A stretch of DNA of 7,225 nucleotides from an uncultured Clostridia bacterium (GTDB lineage: Bacteria; Bacillota; Clostridia; Christensenellales; Aristaeellaceae). This document shows positions 1 through 6,519 of this stretch, piece by piece (position 1 is the first letter of the stretch; each line of letters opens with the position of its first letter). A program made the position numbers and the translations under genes. Location: NCBI GenBank assembly GCA_946042585.1, contig CAMGDO010000041.1, positions 1-7,225 of the forward strand, written 5' to 3'. The notes under the pieces were generated by a model. It did no database searches and was not told the DNA's origin. It saw only the letters and a list, made by a program, of their open reading frames with translations.

Positions 1-829
1 GGGGGGTATACTTGCGCACGATCTCGATGAACAGGTTCTGACTGATATAGTACCAGTGGCCGTCGTCGCGGTCGGCATGCACAAAGGGTTCAGCGTTTGC
101 GTCGGCCAGGAAGCCATCCTCATTGAGCGCGGGCAGCGTCACAGCCTGCGTGGGCAGGCGCGGCGTAGTGGTGGGCTTGGCGGTGAAGGCGGGGACGGAC
201 GTGGGGACGGCGGTATAGGGCTTTGGGGTGGCAGCGACTGCGGAAGTGCCAAAGAGATGCTCCTGCAGCGCAACGGAAACGATATCCGATTCTTCTTCGC
301 CCATGAATGCCTGATAGGCGTGAACGGCTTCAATAGCCGAGGCGCTAAATCCGCTCGTCTCGGGTTTGCCGCTAAAATAGCCCAGCGTGTAAAGCCGCAT
401 TTTCAATGCCAGCACATCGTCGCCGACGCTGTCAAAGTTGAGCGTGCGGTACGCACAGTCGGGAATGGATGGATCAGGCAGCGCTTCCCTGCCGGATACA
501 TTGTCGCCGCTTTGCTTATAGATGGCGTCGTCAGAGAAAAGCAGCGCCTGCAGAGCCGGCGTGGCAACGCCGGTCTGTGTAAGGCCGCAGGCTTTTTCAA
601 ACGCTTTGACGCGCGACACCGTATCGTCGGTATAGCGGTTGTTGAAGCTTTTTCCGGTGAAGTAGCCAAGATCGGCCAGACGTTTCTTGAGCGCAAGCAC
701 ATCGTCGCCGTAATTGCCGCTTGTCAATGTGCGATAGCTGCCTTCGCCAAGCACGCCGGCGCAGAGAAGCGCCAGCAGCGCCAGGACGAAGACAAAGACG
801 ATCCGGCGAGCCGCATTGTGATTCTTCAT
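1..829 (-). CDS. Secreted/anchored protein with two peptidoglycan-binding-like repeats (C-terminus beyond window)
   Basis: This is the 5' part (276 codons) of a gene that runs off the left edge with no stop. The ATG at 829 is preceded by AAAGGA at a suitable distance. Residues 10-28 are strongly hydrophobic after a basic start, so this is a signal peptide or single membrane anchor. Two repeats follow, residues 32-98 and 127-193, each with YRTL, then GDDVLALK, RL, LGYF and GK, ending LF. They resemble the PG_binding_1 fold, known for binding cell-wall peptidoglycan. A Pro/Thr/Ala-rich linker spans about 199-234. A new domain begins near 236, with FVHADRDDGHWYYIS and then IEIVR. That pattern reminds me of the start of phosphodiester glycosidase (NAGPA-like) domains in clostridial exoproteins, but this is a weak inference because most of the domain is missing. 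Only 23 bases separate it from potD, with no visible terminator, so it may be the last gene of the pot operon. Its link to polyamine uptake is unknown. Confidence 0.8.
   Translation of the reverse strand, partial: MKNHNAARRIVFVFVLALLALLCAGVLGEGSYRTLTSGNYGDDVLALKKRLADLGYFTGKSFNNRYTDDTVSRVKAFEKACGLTQTGVATPALQALLFSDDAIYKQSGDNVSGREALPDPSIPDCAYRTLNFDSVGDDVLALKMRLYTLGYFSGKPETSGFSASAIEAVHAYQAFMGEEESDIVSVALQEHLFGTSAVAATPKPYTAVPTSVPAFTAKPTTTPRLPTQAVTLPALNEDGFLADANAEPFVHADRDDGHWYYISQNLFIEIVRKYTP
251..736 (-). repeat. Tandem pair of 67-residue protein repeats inside the peptidoglycan-binding gene
   Basis: Codons 32-98 (536-736) and 127-193 (251-451) encode the same module, exactly 95 residues apart and without indels. 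Shared residues include YRTL, GDDVLALK, RL, LGYF, GK and a closing L-Q-x-x-L-F. Conservation at DNA level is patchy outside the GDDVLALK core, which suggests an old internal duplication. The spacer (residues 99-126) is polar and rich in Asp, Ser and Pro. Confidence 0.8.
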
Positions 830-852
830 GCGATTCCTTTCCGCACTGCGTT

Positions 853-1896
853 TTATTTGGCGTTTACAACCTGACTCCACAGCGCGTTATAGATGGTCAT
901 GTAGTTTTCGGGAATATCATGGAAAAACTCGCAGCGGTCAATCACATCCTGAGGAGGATTGATGGTTTCGTTCTCGGTGTATTCCTCACCCATCAGAGCA
1001 ATGGCGCCGTCGTTGGGGGAGGAGTAATAGATATACTCGCAGTTCATCTGCGCGATGTCGGGACGGCAGAGGAAATTGATGAACTTCTCGGCGTTTTCCT
1101 TATTCTTGGCGGTGGCGGGGATGACCATCGGGTCAATCCATACGTTGCTGCCTTCCACGGGAACGGAATAAGCCAGATTCTCGTTCAGATCCATGGCATA
1201 GAGGGCGTCGCCGCTGTATACGACAGCCAGCGCGCCTTCGCCGATAACCATCTTTTCCTTGGTTTCATCCACCTGATAGGCCTTGACCAGGGGCTTTTGC
1301 TCAATCAGCAGCTGCGTGGCTTCCTTGAGCTGCGCGGGATCACGGGTGTTCATGGAGTAGCCCAGATACTTGAGCGCAACGCCCAGCGTGTCGCGAATGG
1401 AAGCGAGCATGAAGATTTCCTTGGCGTACTTCTCATTCCACAGCACGCTCCAGGAGCTGGCTTCCTCCTCGGTCACCCGGGTCGAATCATAAAGAATGCC
1501 CACGGTGCCCCACATGAAGGGAACGGAGTATTTGTTCTCCTGGTCATAGTCGGGATTCAGCATCCAGGAGGAAATATACTGCAGGTTGGGTATGTTGTCA
1601 AAATTGATTTCCGCCAGAAGGTTTTCAGAAATCATTCGCTCCACGCAGTAATCGGAGGGGAAAACAACATCATATGCGCCGGGATTGATGCGAACCTGCA
1701 CCATCATATCCTCGTTGGTGGTGAAATAGGAAGGCTTGACGACAATACCGGTTTCCTGCTCAAACAGCTCAAAAACGCGTTCGTCCATATAATCGTACCA
1801 GTTGTAGACGTTGACGACCTCTTCAGCCATGGCGCAGGGAGCGCAGAGAAGAGAAGCAATCAGGGTGAGTACCAGCAACAGGGAAATCTTCTTCAT
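853..1896 (-). CDS. potD: PotD, spermidine/putrescine ABC transporter substrate-binding protein
   Basis: Extracytoplasmic polyamine-binding protein that delivers substrate to PotBC; 347 residues, the usual family length. The start at 1896 has GGAGGT nine bases upstream. Residues 1-24 form a signal peptide, with a likely signal peptidase I site after AMA (24). Two cysteines (18, 21) lie near the cleavage site, but neither sits in a proper lipobox. Family hallmarks are YNWYDYMD near 31-38, NPGAYDVVFPSDY near 71-83, VPFMWGTVGILYD near 125-137, KYLGYSMNT near 176-184, and NVWIDPMVIPATAKNKE near 251-267. Compared by memory with E. coli PotD, the Trp/Asp pair of the binding cleft is kept (W253, D255). 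The positions of E36, E171 and W229 appear as D35, D169 and Y227, and D168 appears as S166. Polyamine binding is therefore likely, but the exact ligand is open. It lies 20 bases downstream of potC. Confidence 0.93.
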   Translation of the reverse strand: MKKISLLLVLTLIASLLCAPCAMAEEVVNVYNWYDYMDERVFELFEQETGIVVKPSYFTTNEDMMVQVRINPGAYDVVFPSDYCVERMISENLLAEINFDNIPNLQYISSWMLNPDYDQENKYSVPFMWGTVGILYDSTRVTEEEASSWSVLWNEKYAKEIFMLASIRDTLGVALKYLGYSMNTRDPAQLKEATQLLIEQKPLVKAYQVDETKEKMVIGEGALAVVYSGDALYAMDLNENLAYSVPVEGSNVWIDPMVIPATAKNKENAEKFINFLCRPDIAQMNCEYIYYSSPNDGAIALMGEEYTENETINPPQDVIDRCEFFHDIPENYMTIYNALWSQVVNAK

Positions 1897-1916
1897 GATG
1901 TGTTTACCTCCGTTTT

Positions 1917-2693
1917 TCAGTTTTTATCAACAGCTTTGTTAGAGCGTCGATTCACAATGAGCAGCAGAATCAGCAGCGCCACAAACATCAGCGCCGACAG
2001 GGCGTTCATGGTGGGCTTGATGCCCTTGCGGGCCTGCGAATAAATCAGGGTGGAGAGATTCTGCACCAGCGGGGATGTGGTGAAATAGCTGATGGTGAAA
2101 TCATCCAGCGAAAGCGTGAAGGCCAGCATGGCGCCTGTGATAACGCCGGGCATGATCTCCGGCAGAATCACATGAAACAGCGCATATATGGGCGTGGCGC
2201 CCAGGTCCAGCGCGGCTTCATAGCTGTGCTTGTTCATCTGCTTGAGCTTGGGCATGACGGACAGGATAACATACGGGGTGTCAAAGGTGATGTGCGCCAG
2301 CAGCATGGTGACATATCCGCGTTCAACCTTGGTGAACAGAAACAAAAGCATCAGCGACACGCCCGTTACGATATCCGGCATGGTCATGGGGATGTTGGTC
2401 AGCGTCATCATCAGCGCCTGCGGCCGCTTTTTCATGGCGTGAATGCCGATGGCGGCCAGCGTGCCCAGAATGGTGGCGAAGATGGCAGCCAGCACCGCGA
2501 TGGTGATGGTCACATACAGCGCGTTCATGATGGCCTTGTCGCTGAACAGCTGCGCATACCATGTCAGGGAAAAGCCTTCCCATTTGGCACGGCTCTTGCC
2601 GGCATTGAAGGACAGGATGATCAGTACGGCAATGGGAACATAAAGGAAAAACAGCACGATGGCCAGATAGAAGCGCTTGAGGAACTTTCTCAT
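1917..2693 (-). CDS. potC: PotC, polyamine ABC transporter permease
   Basis: Inner-membrane permease of the binding-protein-dependent family, partner of PotB; 258 residues, normal for PotC. Hydrophobic segments lie near residues 8-28, 60-85, 99-121, 126-148, 178-203 and 231-247, giving the expected six spans. The EAA loop that docks on the ATPase is at about 159-182 (EAALDLGA, then LPEIMPGV). LSLDDFTISYF near 195-204 is typical of PotC rather than PotB. The ATG at 2693 overlaps the potB stop as ATGA, and its GGAGG site lies inside the end of potB, so the two are translationally coupled. Confidence 0.93.
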   Translation of the reverse strand: MRKFLKRFYLAIVLFFLYVPIAVLIILSFNAGKSRAKWEGFSLTWYAQLFSDKAIMNALYVTITIAVLAAIFATILGTLAAIGIHAMKKRPQALMMTLTNIPMTMPDIVTGVSLMLLFLFTKVERGYVTMLLAHITFDTPYVILSVMPKLKQMNKHSYEAALDLGATPIYALFHVILPEIMPGVITGAMLAFTLSLDDFTISYFTTSPLVQNLSTLIYSQARKGIKPTMNALSALMFVALLILLLIVNRRSNKAVDKN

Positions 2694-3679
2694 ATCATGC
2701 TGCCTCCTTCGCCTTCGGGATCAACCTTGCGCAAAAGCCCCAGGGAAAGCAGGATCAGAACCATCATGATCAGGCTCAGCGCGCTGCCGAGGTTCCAGTT
2801 GTTGGCGGTCAGGAAGGTGCGCTCGATCAGATCGCCGAACATTTCGGTGTTGCCTCCGCCCAGCATGCGGGGAATGAAGAAGGTGGTGACTGCGGGCATG
2901 AAGACCATGGTGATGCCCGAAACCACGCCGGGAAGGCTGAGCGGGAATGTGACGCGAATGAAGGTGAGCATTCTCCCGGCGCCCAGATCCATGGCTGCTT
3001 CGGTGAGCCTGTAATCCTGCTTGCTGATGGAATTGTAGATGGGAAACACCATAAAGGGCAGGAAGTTGTAGACCATGCCCAGCAGCACGGCGCTGTTGTT
3101 ATACATCAGCTGCACACGGGAAAAGCCCAGGCTGACCAGGAGCGTATTGATCAGACCATTGTCTTCCAGAAGGCTCATCCAGGCGATGGTGCGCAGCAGG
3201 AAATTCATCCACATGGGAATGATAAACAGCGTGACCAGCGTGGCGCCGAGCTTGAAATCGCGTTCCGCCATGAACAGCGCTGCGGGATAGCCAATCAGCA
3301 GACAGATGACGGTGCAGAGAAAGGCCATCCACAGCGAATACACAAGCGTGCTGATATTGACCATGCCGCGGGTGAAGCCCATGGCGGCGGGGTCAAAGCC
3401 CAGGTTGGCCAGCTCCTTGTTCATCTCATGGTTGCTGTCCCAGAAAGAGATGAAGTTATCCAGCGTGAATTTGCCGTTGGCATCCGTGAACGCATAATAA
3501 GCGACCAGCAGGCAGGGGATGATGGTGAAGATGATCATCCACAGGGCATAGGGGGTGGAAAACATGCTGCGCTTCACGCCGTGATTGCGGCGCAGAATGA
3601 TGATAAACATCACAATGAACACCGCAAGACCGGCAAGCATGACCCATATGGCCCATGCGGGAAGGTGCAGATCCATCAT
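2690..3679 (-). CDS. potB: PotB, polyamine ABC transporter permease with extra N-terminal membrane segment
   Basis: Membrane permease that pairs with PotC to form the polyamine channel. I place the start at the ATG at 3679, which overlaps the potA stop (ATGA) and has GGAGG at 3694-3690, giving 329 residues. The frame stays open further upstream, but that part lies inside potA and does not look like a membrane protein. The EAA loop is at about 228-251 (EAAMDLGAG, then FPLSLPGV). PotB-like core spans lie near 45-64, 109-137, 146-170, 193-218, 247-270 and 300-316. Residues 8-29 form an additional hydrophobic helix followed by a basic stretch, and residues 81-108 form a polar loop, so the protein is longer than E. 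coli PotB (about 285 residues). Seven spans would place the N-terminus outside, or the first helix may act as a signal anchor. Assignment as PotB rests on gene order and on the EAA context. Confidence 0.9.
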   Translation of the reverse strand: MMDLHLPAWAIWVMLAGLAVFIVMFIIILRRNHGVKRSMFSTPYALWMIIFTIIPCLLVAYYAFTDANGKFTLDNFISFWDSNHEMNKELANLGFDPAAMGFTRGMVNISTLVYSLWMAFLCTVICLLIGYPAALFMAERDFKLGATLVTLFIIPMWMNFLLRTIAWMSLLEDNGLINTLLVSLGFSRVQLMYNNSAVLLGMVYNFLPFMVFPIYNSISKQDYRLTEAAMDLGAGRMLTFIRVTFPLSLPGVVSGITMVFMPAVTTFFIPRMLGGGNTEMFGDLIERTFLTANNWNLGSALSLIMMVLILLSLGLLRKVDPEGEGGSMI

Positions 3680-4737
3680 TTGGCGCTGTCCTCCTTTGTG
3701 GGACGCATGATGTGAATATTGAAGGGGACGACGGAAAGGCCAACGCGGGAGCCCGCGGGCTGCATGGTGGTGGAGTGCACCTTCCATGTGAAATCGCCCG
3801 TATCGATCATCATTTCATAGTGAACGCCCTTGAACAGCACGCTCTTGACAACGCCTGTGAGTTGGCCGATATCCTCGCCCACGATCATCAGATCCTCCGG
3901 GCGGATGACCACATCCACCGGCACATTTTCGCCAAAGCCGGAGTCCACGCAGGCGAAATCCATATCGCTGAAATGCACCAGCTCATCGCGCACCATGGTG
4001 CCGCGGATGATATTGCTCTCTCCGATGAACCGGGCAACAAACGCGCTCTTGGGCTCATCATAGATTTTCTTGGGCGTGCCGATCTGCAGGATGTGGCCGG
4101 CGTTCATCACCACGATGGTGTCGCTCATGGTCAGCGCTTCCTCCTGATCGTGGGTGACATAGAGGAAGGTGATGCCCAGCCGCTGCTGCATGGATTTGAG
4201 CTCCAGCTGCATTTCCTTGCGCAGCTTGAGATCCAGCGCGCCCAGCGGCTCGTCAAGCAGCAATACCTCGGGCTCGTTCACAAGGGCGCGCGCGATGGCG
4301 ATGCGCTGCTGCTGACCACCTGAAAGCGATTCCACGCTGCGCTTGCCATAGCCATTGAGGTTGACCAGATCAAGCATCTTGTCCACGCGGCGGGAGATTT
4401 CGCCGCGGCTCATTTTCTTGATTTTCAAACCAAAGGCGATATTATCCTGCACATTCAGATGAGGAAACAGCGCATACTTCTGAAAGACGGTATTGACGCG
4501 GCGCTTGTAGGGCGGCAGGGTGGTGATGTCCTTTCCGTCAAACACGACGCGGCCGGTGGAAGGATATTCAAAGCCGCCGATGATGCGCAGCGTGGTGGTT
4601 TTGCCGCAGCCGGAGGGGCCAAGGAGCGTGACAAATTCCTTCTTGCGGATGTAGAGATTGATGTCGCTCAAAACGGTGACGCCGTTATATTCTTTGGAGA
4701 TGTTCTCCAGATGGATCATGCGCGGTTCTTCGCTCAT
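3676..4737 (-). CDS. potA: PotA, polyamine ABC transporter ATP-binding protein
   Basis: Cytoplasmic ATPase that powers uptake through PotBC; 353 residues. The start at 4737 is chosen because AAGGAG lies nine bases upstream and the protein then begins in family style ([11 protein letters not shown]). An in-frame ATG at 4815 lies inside the regulator gene and is rejected. All ABC motifs are intact: Walker [10 protein letters not shown] (40-48), Q-loop Q86 in [10 protein letters not shown], signature LSGGQ (138-142), Walker B LLLDEP with D162/E163, D-loop ALD (167-169), and H-loop H196 in THDQEEA. The C-terminal part from about 240 is a TOBE-type domain with [11 protein letters not shown], as in PotA/MalK-like proteins. 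It ends in a four-base overlap with potB. It begins 35 bases after the regulator's stop codon begins, consistent with one transcript. Confidence 0.95.
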   Translation of the reverse strand: MSEEPRMIHLENISKEYNGVTVLSDINLYIRKKEFVTLLGPSGCGKTTTLRIIGGFEYPSTGRVVFDGKDITTLPPYKRRVNTVFQKYALFPHLNVQDNIAFGLKIKKMSRGEISRRVDKMLDLVNLNGYGKRSVESLSGGQQQRIAIARALVNEPEVLLLDEPLGALDLKLRKEMQLELKSMQQRLGITFLYVTHDQEEALTMSDTIVVMNAGHILQIGTPKKIYDEPKSAFVARFIGESNIIRGTMVRDELVHFSDMDFACVDSGFGENVPVDVVIRPEDLMIVGEDIGQLTGVVKSVLFKGVHYEMMIDTGDFTWKVHSTTMQPAGSRVGLSVVPFNIHIMRPTKEDSAK

Positions 4738-4771
4738 GTCGGTTGTCTCCTTCAACAAATGAAATGATGGC

Positions 4772-5317
4772 TCAGAAGCTGGGCGGGGTGGATACCCACA
4801 ATAGCTTTGCTTCACGCTTGCCGGTGTTGATCACGCAATGGGGCGCGGTAGGGTGAATGCAGAAGCTGCAGCCTGTCTTGACGCGCAGCTTTTTTTCGCC
4901 GATTTTGAGCACGATGCTGCCCGAGAGCACATAGCCGAATTCCTCGCCCTCGTGCGGCGGGAACTCCTGAGAGCTGCCGCCCGGGCCGATCTGCATGAGA
5001 ATGGGCTCCATTTCGTTCTTCTGGGCGCTGGGAACGAGCCAGACAATGCTGCCGTTGAGCGTTTCCCTGTCCGTTTTCTCAAACATGTCGGATGGACTGA
5101 ACACCATTTTTTCGTCGCTGTCCGCTTCTGAAAAGAAGGTTTTCAAGTCGCTTCCCAGACATTCGAGCATGTCTGTGAGCGTAGCGATGGAGGGAGAAGC
5201 CAGATCGCGTTCAACCTGCGAAATGAAACCCTTGCTCAGTTCACACCGGTCCGCCATCTCTTCCTGAGTCAGATTCCGCTGAATACGCAGCCTGCGCAAC
5301 CGCTCGCCTATATTCAT
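4772..5317 (-). CDS. XRE-family HTH/cupin transcriptional regulator, first gene of the pot operon
   Basis: DNA-binding regulator of 181 residues, presumably controlling potABCD and itself. Residues 5-60 form a HTH_3 (XRE/Cro) domain: [20 protein letters not shown] carries the helix-turn-helix, and SPSIATL follows as usual. Residues 104-178 form a small beta-barrel cupin with [15 protein letters not shown] (119-133) and [12 protein letters not shown] (155-166). H122, E126 and H160 sit where cupins bind metal or ligand. This layout is that of PuuR-like regulators and of the XRE-cupin proteins often found beside polyamine transporters. The start at 5317 has AGGAGG upstream. Two matching palindromes lie in its leader (5338-5360 and 5375-5393) and are its likely operators, implying autoregulation. 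The effector is not known from sequence; a polyamine or related amine is a reasonable guess. Confidence 0.9.
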   Translation of the reverse strand: MNIGERLRRLRIQRNLTQEEMADRCELSKGFISQVERDLASPSIATLTDMLECLGSDLKTFFSEADSDEKMVFSPSDMFEKTDRETLNGSIVWLVPSAQKNEMEPILMQIGPGGSSQEFPPHEGEEFGYVLSGSIVLKIGEKKLRVKTGCSFCIHPTAPHCVINTGKREAKLLWVSTPPSF

Positions 5318-5337
5318 TTCGGTCGCCTCCTGCCGGG

Positions 5338-5360
5338 AAAGTTTAGGTCTGCTAAACTTT
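5338..5360. promoter_or_regulatory. Palindromic operator 1, arms AAAGTTTAG / CTAAACTTT
   Basis: A perfect 9-base inverted repeat with a 5-base centre (GTCTG), located 21 bases before the regulator start codon and close to its ribosome binding site. It shares the core GTTTAG-N5-CTAAAC with operator 2, with centres 35 bases apart. Assignment to the XRE-cupin regulator is inferred from position and from the dimer-like symmetry. Confidence 0.72.
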
Positions 5361-5374
5361 TGTTTTCACTTGGC

Positions 5375-5393
5375 GGTTTAGAATTACTAAACC
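5375..5393. promoter_or_regulatory. Palindromic operator 2, arms GGTTTAG / CTAAACC
   Basis: A perfect 7-base inverted repeat with a 5-base centre (AATTA). It lies just downstream of the predicted start point of the leftward pot promoter, at roughly +8 to +26, where a bound repressor would block initiation or early elongation. Core and spacing are identical to operator 1. Confidence 0.72.
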
Positions 5394-5407
5394 TGAGAGC
5401 GTAAATG

Positions 5408-5436
5408 ATTAAACCATAATCGCGCCGCTCTGTCAA
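5408..5436 (-). promoter_or_regulatory. SigmaA-type promoter of the regulator-potABCD operon
   Basis: On the minus strand there is a perfect -35 TTGACA (5436-5431), a 17-base spacer and a -10 TTTAAT (5413-5408, one mismatch). Transcription should start near 5401, giving a leader of about 80 bases that contains both palindromes. A GGTTTAA half-site (5415-5409) overlaps the -10 box, so a third, weaker operator contact is possible. Confidence 0.75.
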
Positions 5437-5456
5437 TAGGAAATGCGAAAAATATG

Positions 5457-5485
5457 TTGCTTTTTGTCCGATGGTATGATAAAAT
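5457..5485 (+). promoter_or_regulatory. Predicted promoter of the ctsR operon
   Basis: TTGCTT (5457-5462) and TAAAAT (5480-5485) are separated by 17 bases. The -10 is good and the -35 is weak. The predicted start point near 5492 falls on the CtsR box, as expected for a repressed promoter. A TATGAT at 5475-5480 is an alternative -10 but has no good -35 at the right distance. Confidence 0.55.
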
Positions 5486-5491
5486 TCTGAT

Positions 5492-5508
5492 GGTCAAAGT
5501 AGGTCAGT
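5492..5508 (+). promoter_or_regulatory. CtsR operator (heptad direct repeat)
   Basis: GGTCAAA, a 3-base spacer and GGTCAGT form the tandem heptad known for CtsR boxes, whose consensus is (A/G)GTCAAA-N3-(A/G)GTCAAA. The first copy is perfect; the second differs at its last two bases. It overlaps the predicted start point of the ctsR transcript, which points to autorepression of ctsR-mcsA-mcsB. Confidence 0.75.
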
Positions 5509-5522
5509 ATCTTGGATGGCCA

Positions 5523-5527
5523 GGGAG
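5523..5527 (+). promoter_or_regulatory. ctsR: Ribosome binding site that fixes the TTG start of ctsR
   Basis: GGGAG lies eight bases before the TTG at 5536. In-frame TTG (5512) and GTG (5527) codons upstream have no comparable site. Choosing 5536 also gives the usual short CtsR N-terminus ending in LSDTIEQF. Confidence 0.6.
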
Positions 5528-5535
5528 TGATAGAT

Positions 5536-6024
5536 TTGAGGCTGAGCGATACGATCGAGCAGTTTATCAAGGAATTGATGAGTGAGGAGCAGCAGGATGG
5601 CGTGGATCTGAAGCGCAACGAGCTGGCAGAGTATTTTCATTGCGCGCCTTCCCAGATCAATTATGTGCTTTCCACCCGCTTTACGCCCGACCACGGCTAT
5701 GTGACAAGCAGTCAGCGCGGCGGCGGCGGATATATCCGTATTGTGCGCATTGTGCGCAGCGAAAACGAACAGATGCGATATCTGCTTCGTGAGCGTATCG
5801 GAGAATCGATCACGGAAAGCGAGGCGCAGATTCTGTGCCGACAGTTGGCGGAGTGCGGGATGATTACGGAGGATAATGCGCAGCTGATGCGCGCGGCTAC
5901 CAGCGCCGGGGCGCTGTCTGCGCCCATGCCGGCGGAAATGAAGGACGCGCTTCGCGCCAGGATTCTGCGCAGTATGGTGCTTTCGGTGGCGCAGCGCAGG
6001 GCGATGGCTGATGAGGAGGGCTGA
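5536..6024 (+). CDS. ctsR: CtsR, repressor of class III stress genes
   Basis: CtsR is a dimeric winged-HTH repressor of clp and other protein-quality genes. In Bacillus it is released on heat or protein stress and degraded by ClpCP with help from McsA/McsB. With the TTG start the protein has 162 residues (B. subtilis about 154). Diagnostic N-terminal features are LSDTIEQFIKELM (3-15), DLKRNELAEYFHCAPSQINY (24-43, the HTH), STRFTPDHGY (46-55) and the wing QRGGGGYIRI (60-69). R61 matches the wing arginine (Arg62 in Geobacillus) that contacts DNA and is the reported McsB phosphorylation target. The C-terminal half (about 75-160) is the dimerisation and Clp-recognition domain, with ITEDNAQLMRAA and ELKDALRAR-like helices. 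A CtsR box lies just upstream, and mcsA starts four bases after the stop codon begins its last base. Confidence 0.95.
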   Translation: MRLSDTIEQFIKELMSEEQQDGVDLKRNELAEYFHCAPSQINYVLSTRFTPDHGYVTSSQRGGGGYIRIVRIVRSENEQMRYLLRERIGESITESEAQILCRQLAECGMITEDNAQLMRAATSAGALSAPMPAEMKDALRARILRSMVLSVAQRRAMADEEG

Positions 6025-6027
6025 GAG

Positions 6028-6519
6028 ATGATGTGTGAGGTATGCGGCAGGCGCACGGCGCGGATGTCCGTGACGGTGCTTTTTGCCGGAAAATCGCTTC
6101 ATCGCAAGCTGTGCCCGCAATGCGCCGGTGCGCTGCAGCGCGGCGATGCGGCGGGGCTGCAGGCAGCCATGCTGGGAATGACGGCGGAAGAGAAATTCCA
6201 GACAACGCTGCCCTGCCCGCAGTGCGGACGCACGCTGGAGCAGCTGTGCCGCACGGGACGCGCAGGCTGCAGCGCGTGCTACTTGGCTTTTTCCGATACG
6301 ATGGATGCGTTGTTTCTGCGCATGGATGGCAAGAAGCAGCATGAACAGGCCGTGGTATCGCAGGAGCCTGAGGAGCCTGCGGTGGAAAACAGCGCGCTGG
6401 ATGCGCTACGCCGTCAGCTGCAGGAGGCTGTAAGCGTGGAAAACTATGAGCGCGCAGCAGAGCTGCGCGATGAAATCCGCGCGCTGATGGGGCAGAGCGG
6501 GGAGGCGCAGAGCGAATGA
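6028..6519 (+). CDS. mcsA: McsA, zinc-finger/UVR protein, activator of McsB
   Basis: Cytoplasmic adaptor that in Bacillus binds and activates the McsB arginine kinase and takes part in CtsR release and heavy-metal response; 163 residues. Four CxxC pairs are present, C3/C6, C29/C32, C63/C66 and C81/C84, enough for two zinc sites, with an additional C74. Residues 104-121 form an acidic linker. Residues 123-156 form a UVR motif (LDALRRQLQEAV, then NYERAAELRDEIRAL), the interaction module also found in UvrB and ClpC. The ATG at 6028 has AGGAGG eight bases upstream, inside the end of ctsR; a second ATG follows directly. The stop overlaps the next start as ATGA. All McsA hallmarks are intact, in contrast to its partner gene. 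Confidence 0.94.
   Translation: MMCEVCGRRTARMSVTVLFAGKSLHRKLCPQCAGALQRGDAAGLQAAMLGMTAEEKFQTTLPCPQCGRTLEQLCRTGRAGCSACYLAFSDTMDALFLRMDGKKQHEQAVVSQEPEEPAVENSALDALRRQLQEAVSVENYERAAELRDEIRALMGQSGEAQSE

Noticed and set aside
830..852. Terminator between potD and the peptidoglycan-binding gene
   Set aside because: The 23-base gap has no inverted repeat and no T-run on the minus strand; it holds only the next gene's ribosome binding site.
56..874. Plus-strand open frame of 272 codons over the left edge
   Set aside because: Opposite the peptidoglycan-binding gene, whose signal peptide, paired repeats and ribosome binding site make the minus strand the clear coding strand.
721..2043. Long plus-strand open frame of 440 codons opposite potD and the end of potC
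   Set aside because: It lies antisense to well-identified genes, its composition (many Gly, His, Val and Ile runs) is that of a reverse-frame shadow, and it has no recognisable domain.
2172..3014. Plus-strand open frame of 280 codons opposite potB and potC
   Set aside because: Antisense to permease genes; the Arg/His/Gln-rich product has no domain and no good start.
3680..3787. Upstream extension of potB to the ATG at 3787
   Set aside because: It would lie wholly within potA, reads as a polar His/Arg-rich stretch, and ignores the coupled ATGA start with GGAGG at 3679.
5338..5360. Palindrome as an intrinsic terminator or attenuator in the pot leader
   Set aside because: The stem would be mostly A-U and no U-run follows it in either direction in a useful position; the repeat of the same motif at 5375-5393 fits operators better.
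5494..6342. Minus-strand open frame of 282 codons opposite ctsR and mcsA
   Set aside because: Antisense to two intact, well-conserved genes; its Ala/His/Arg-rich product is a typical shadow.
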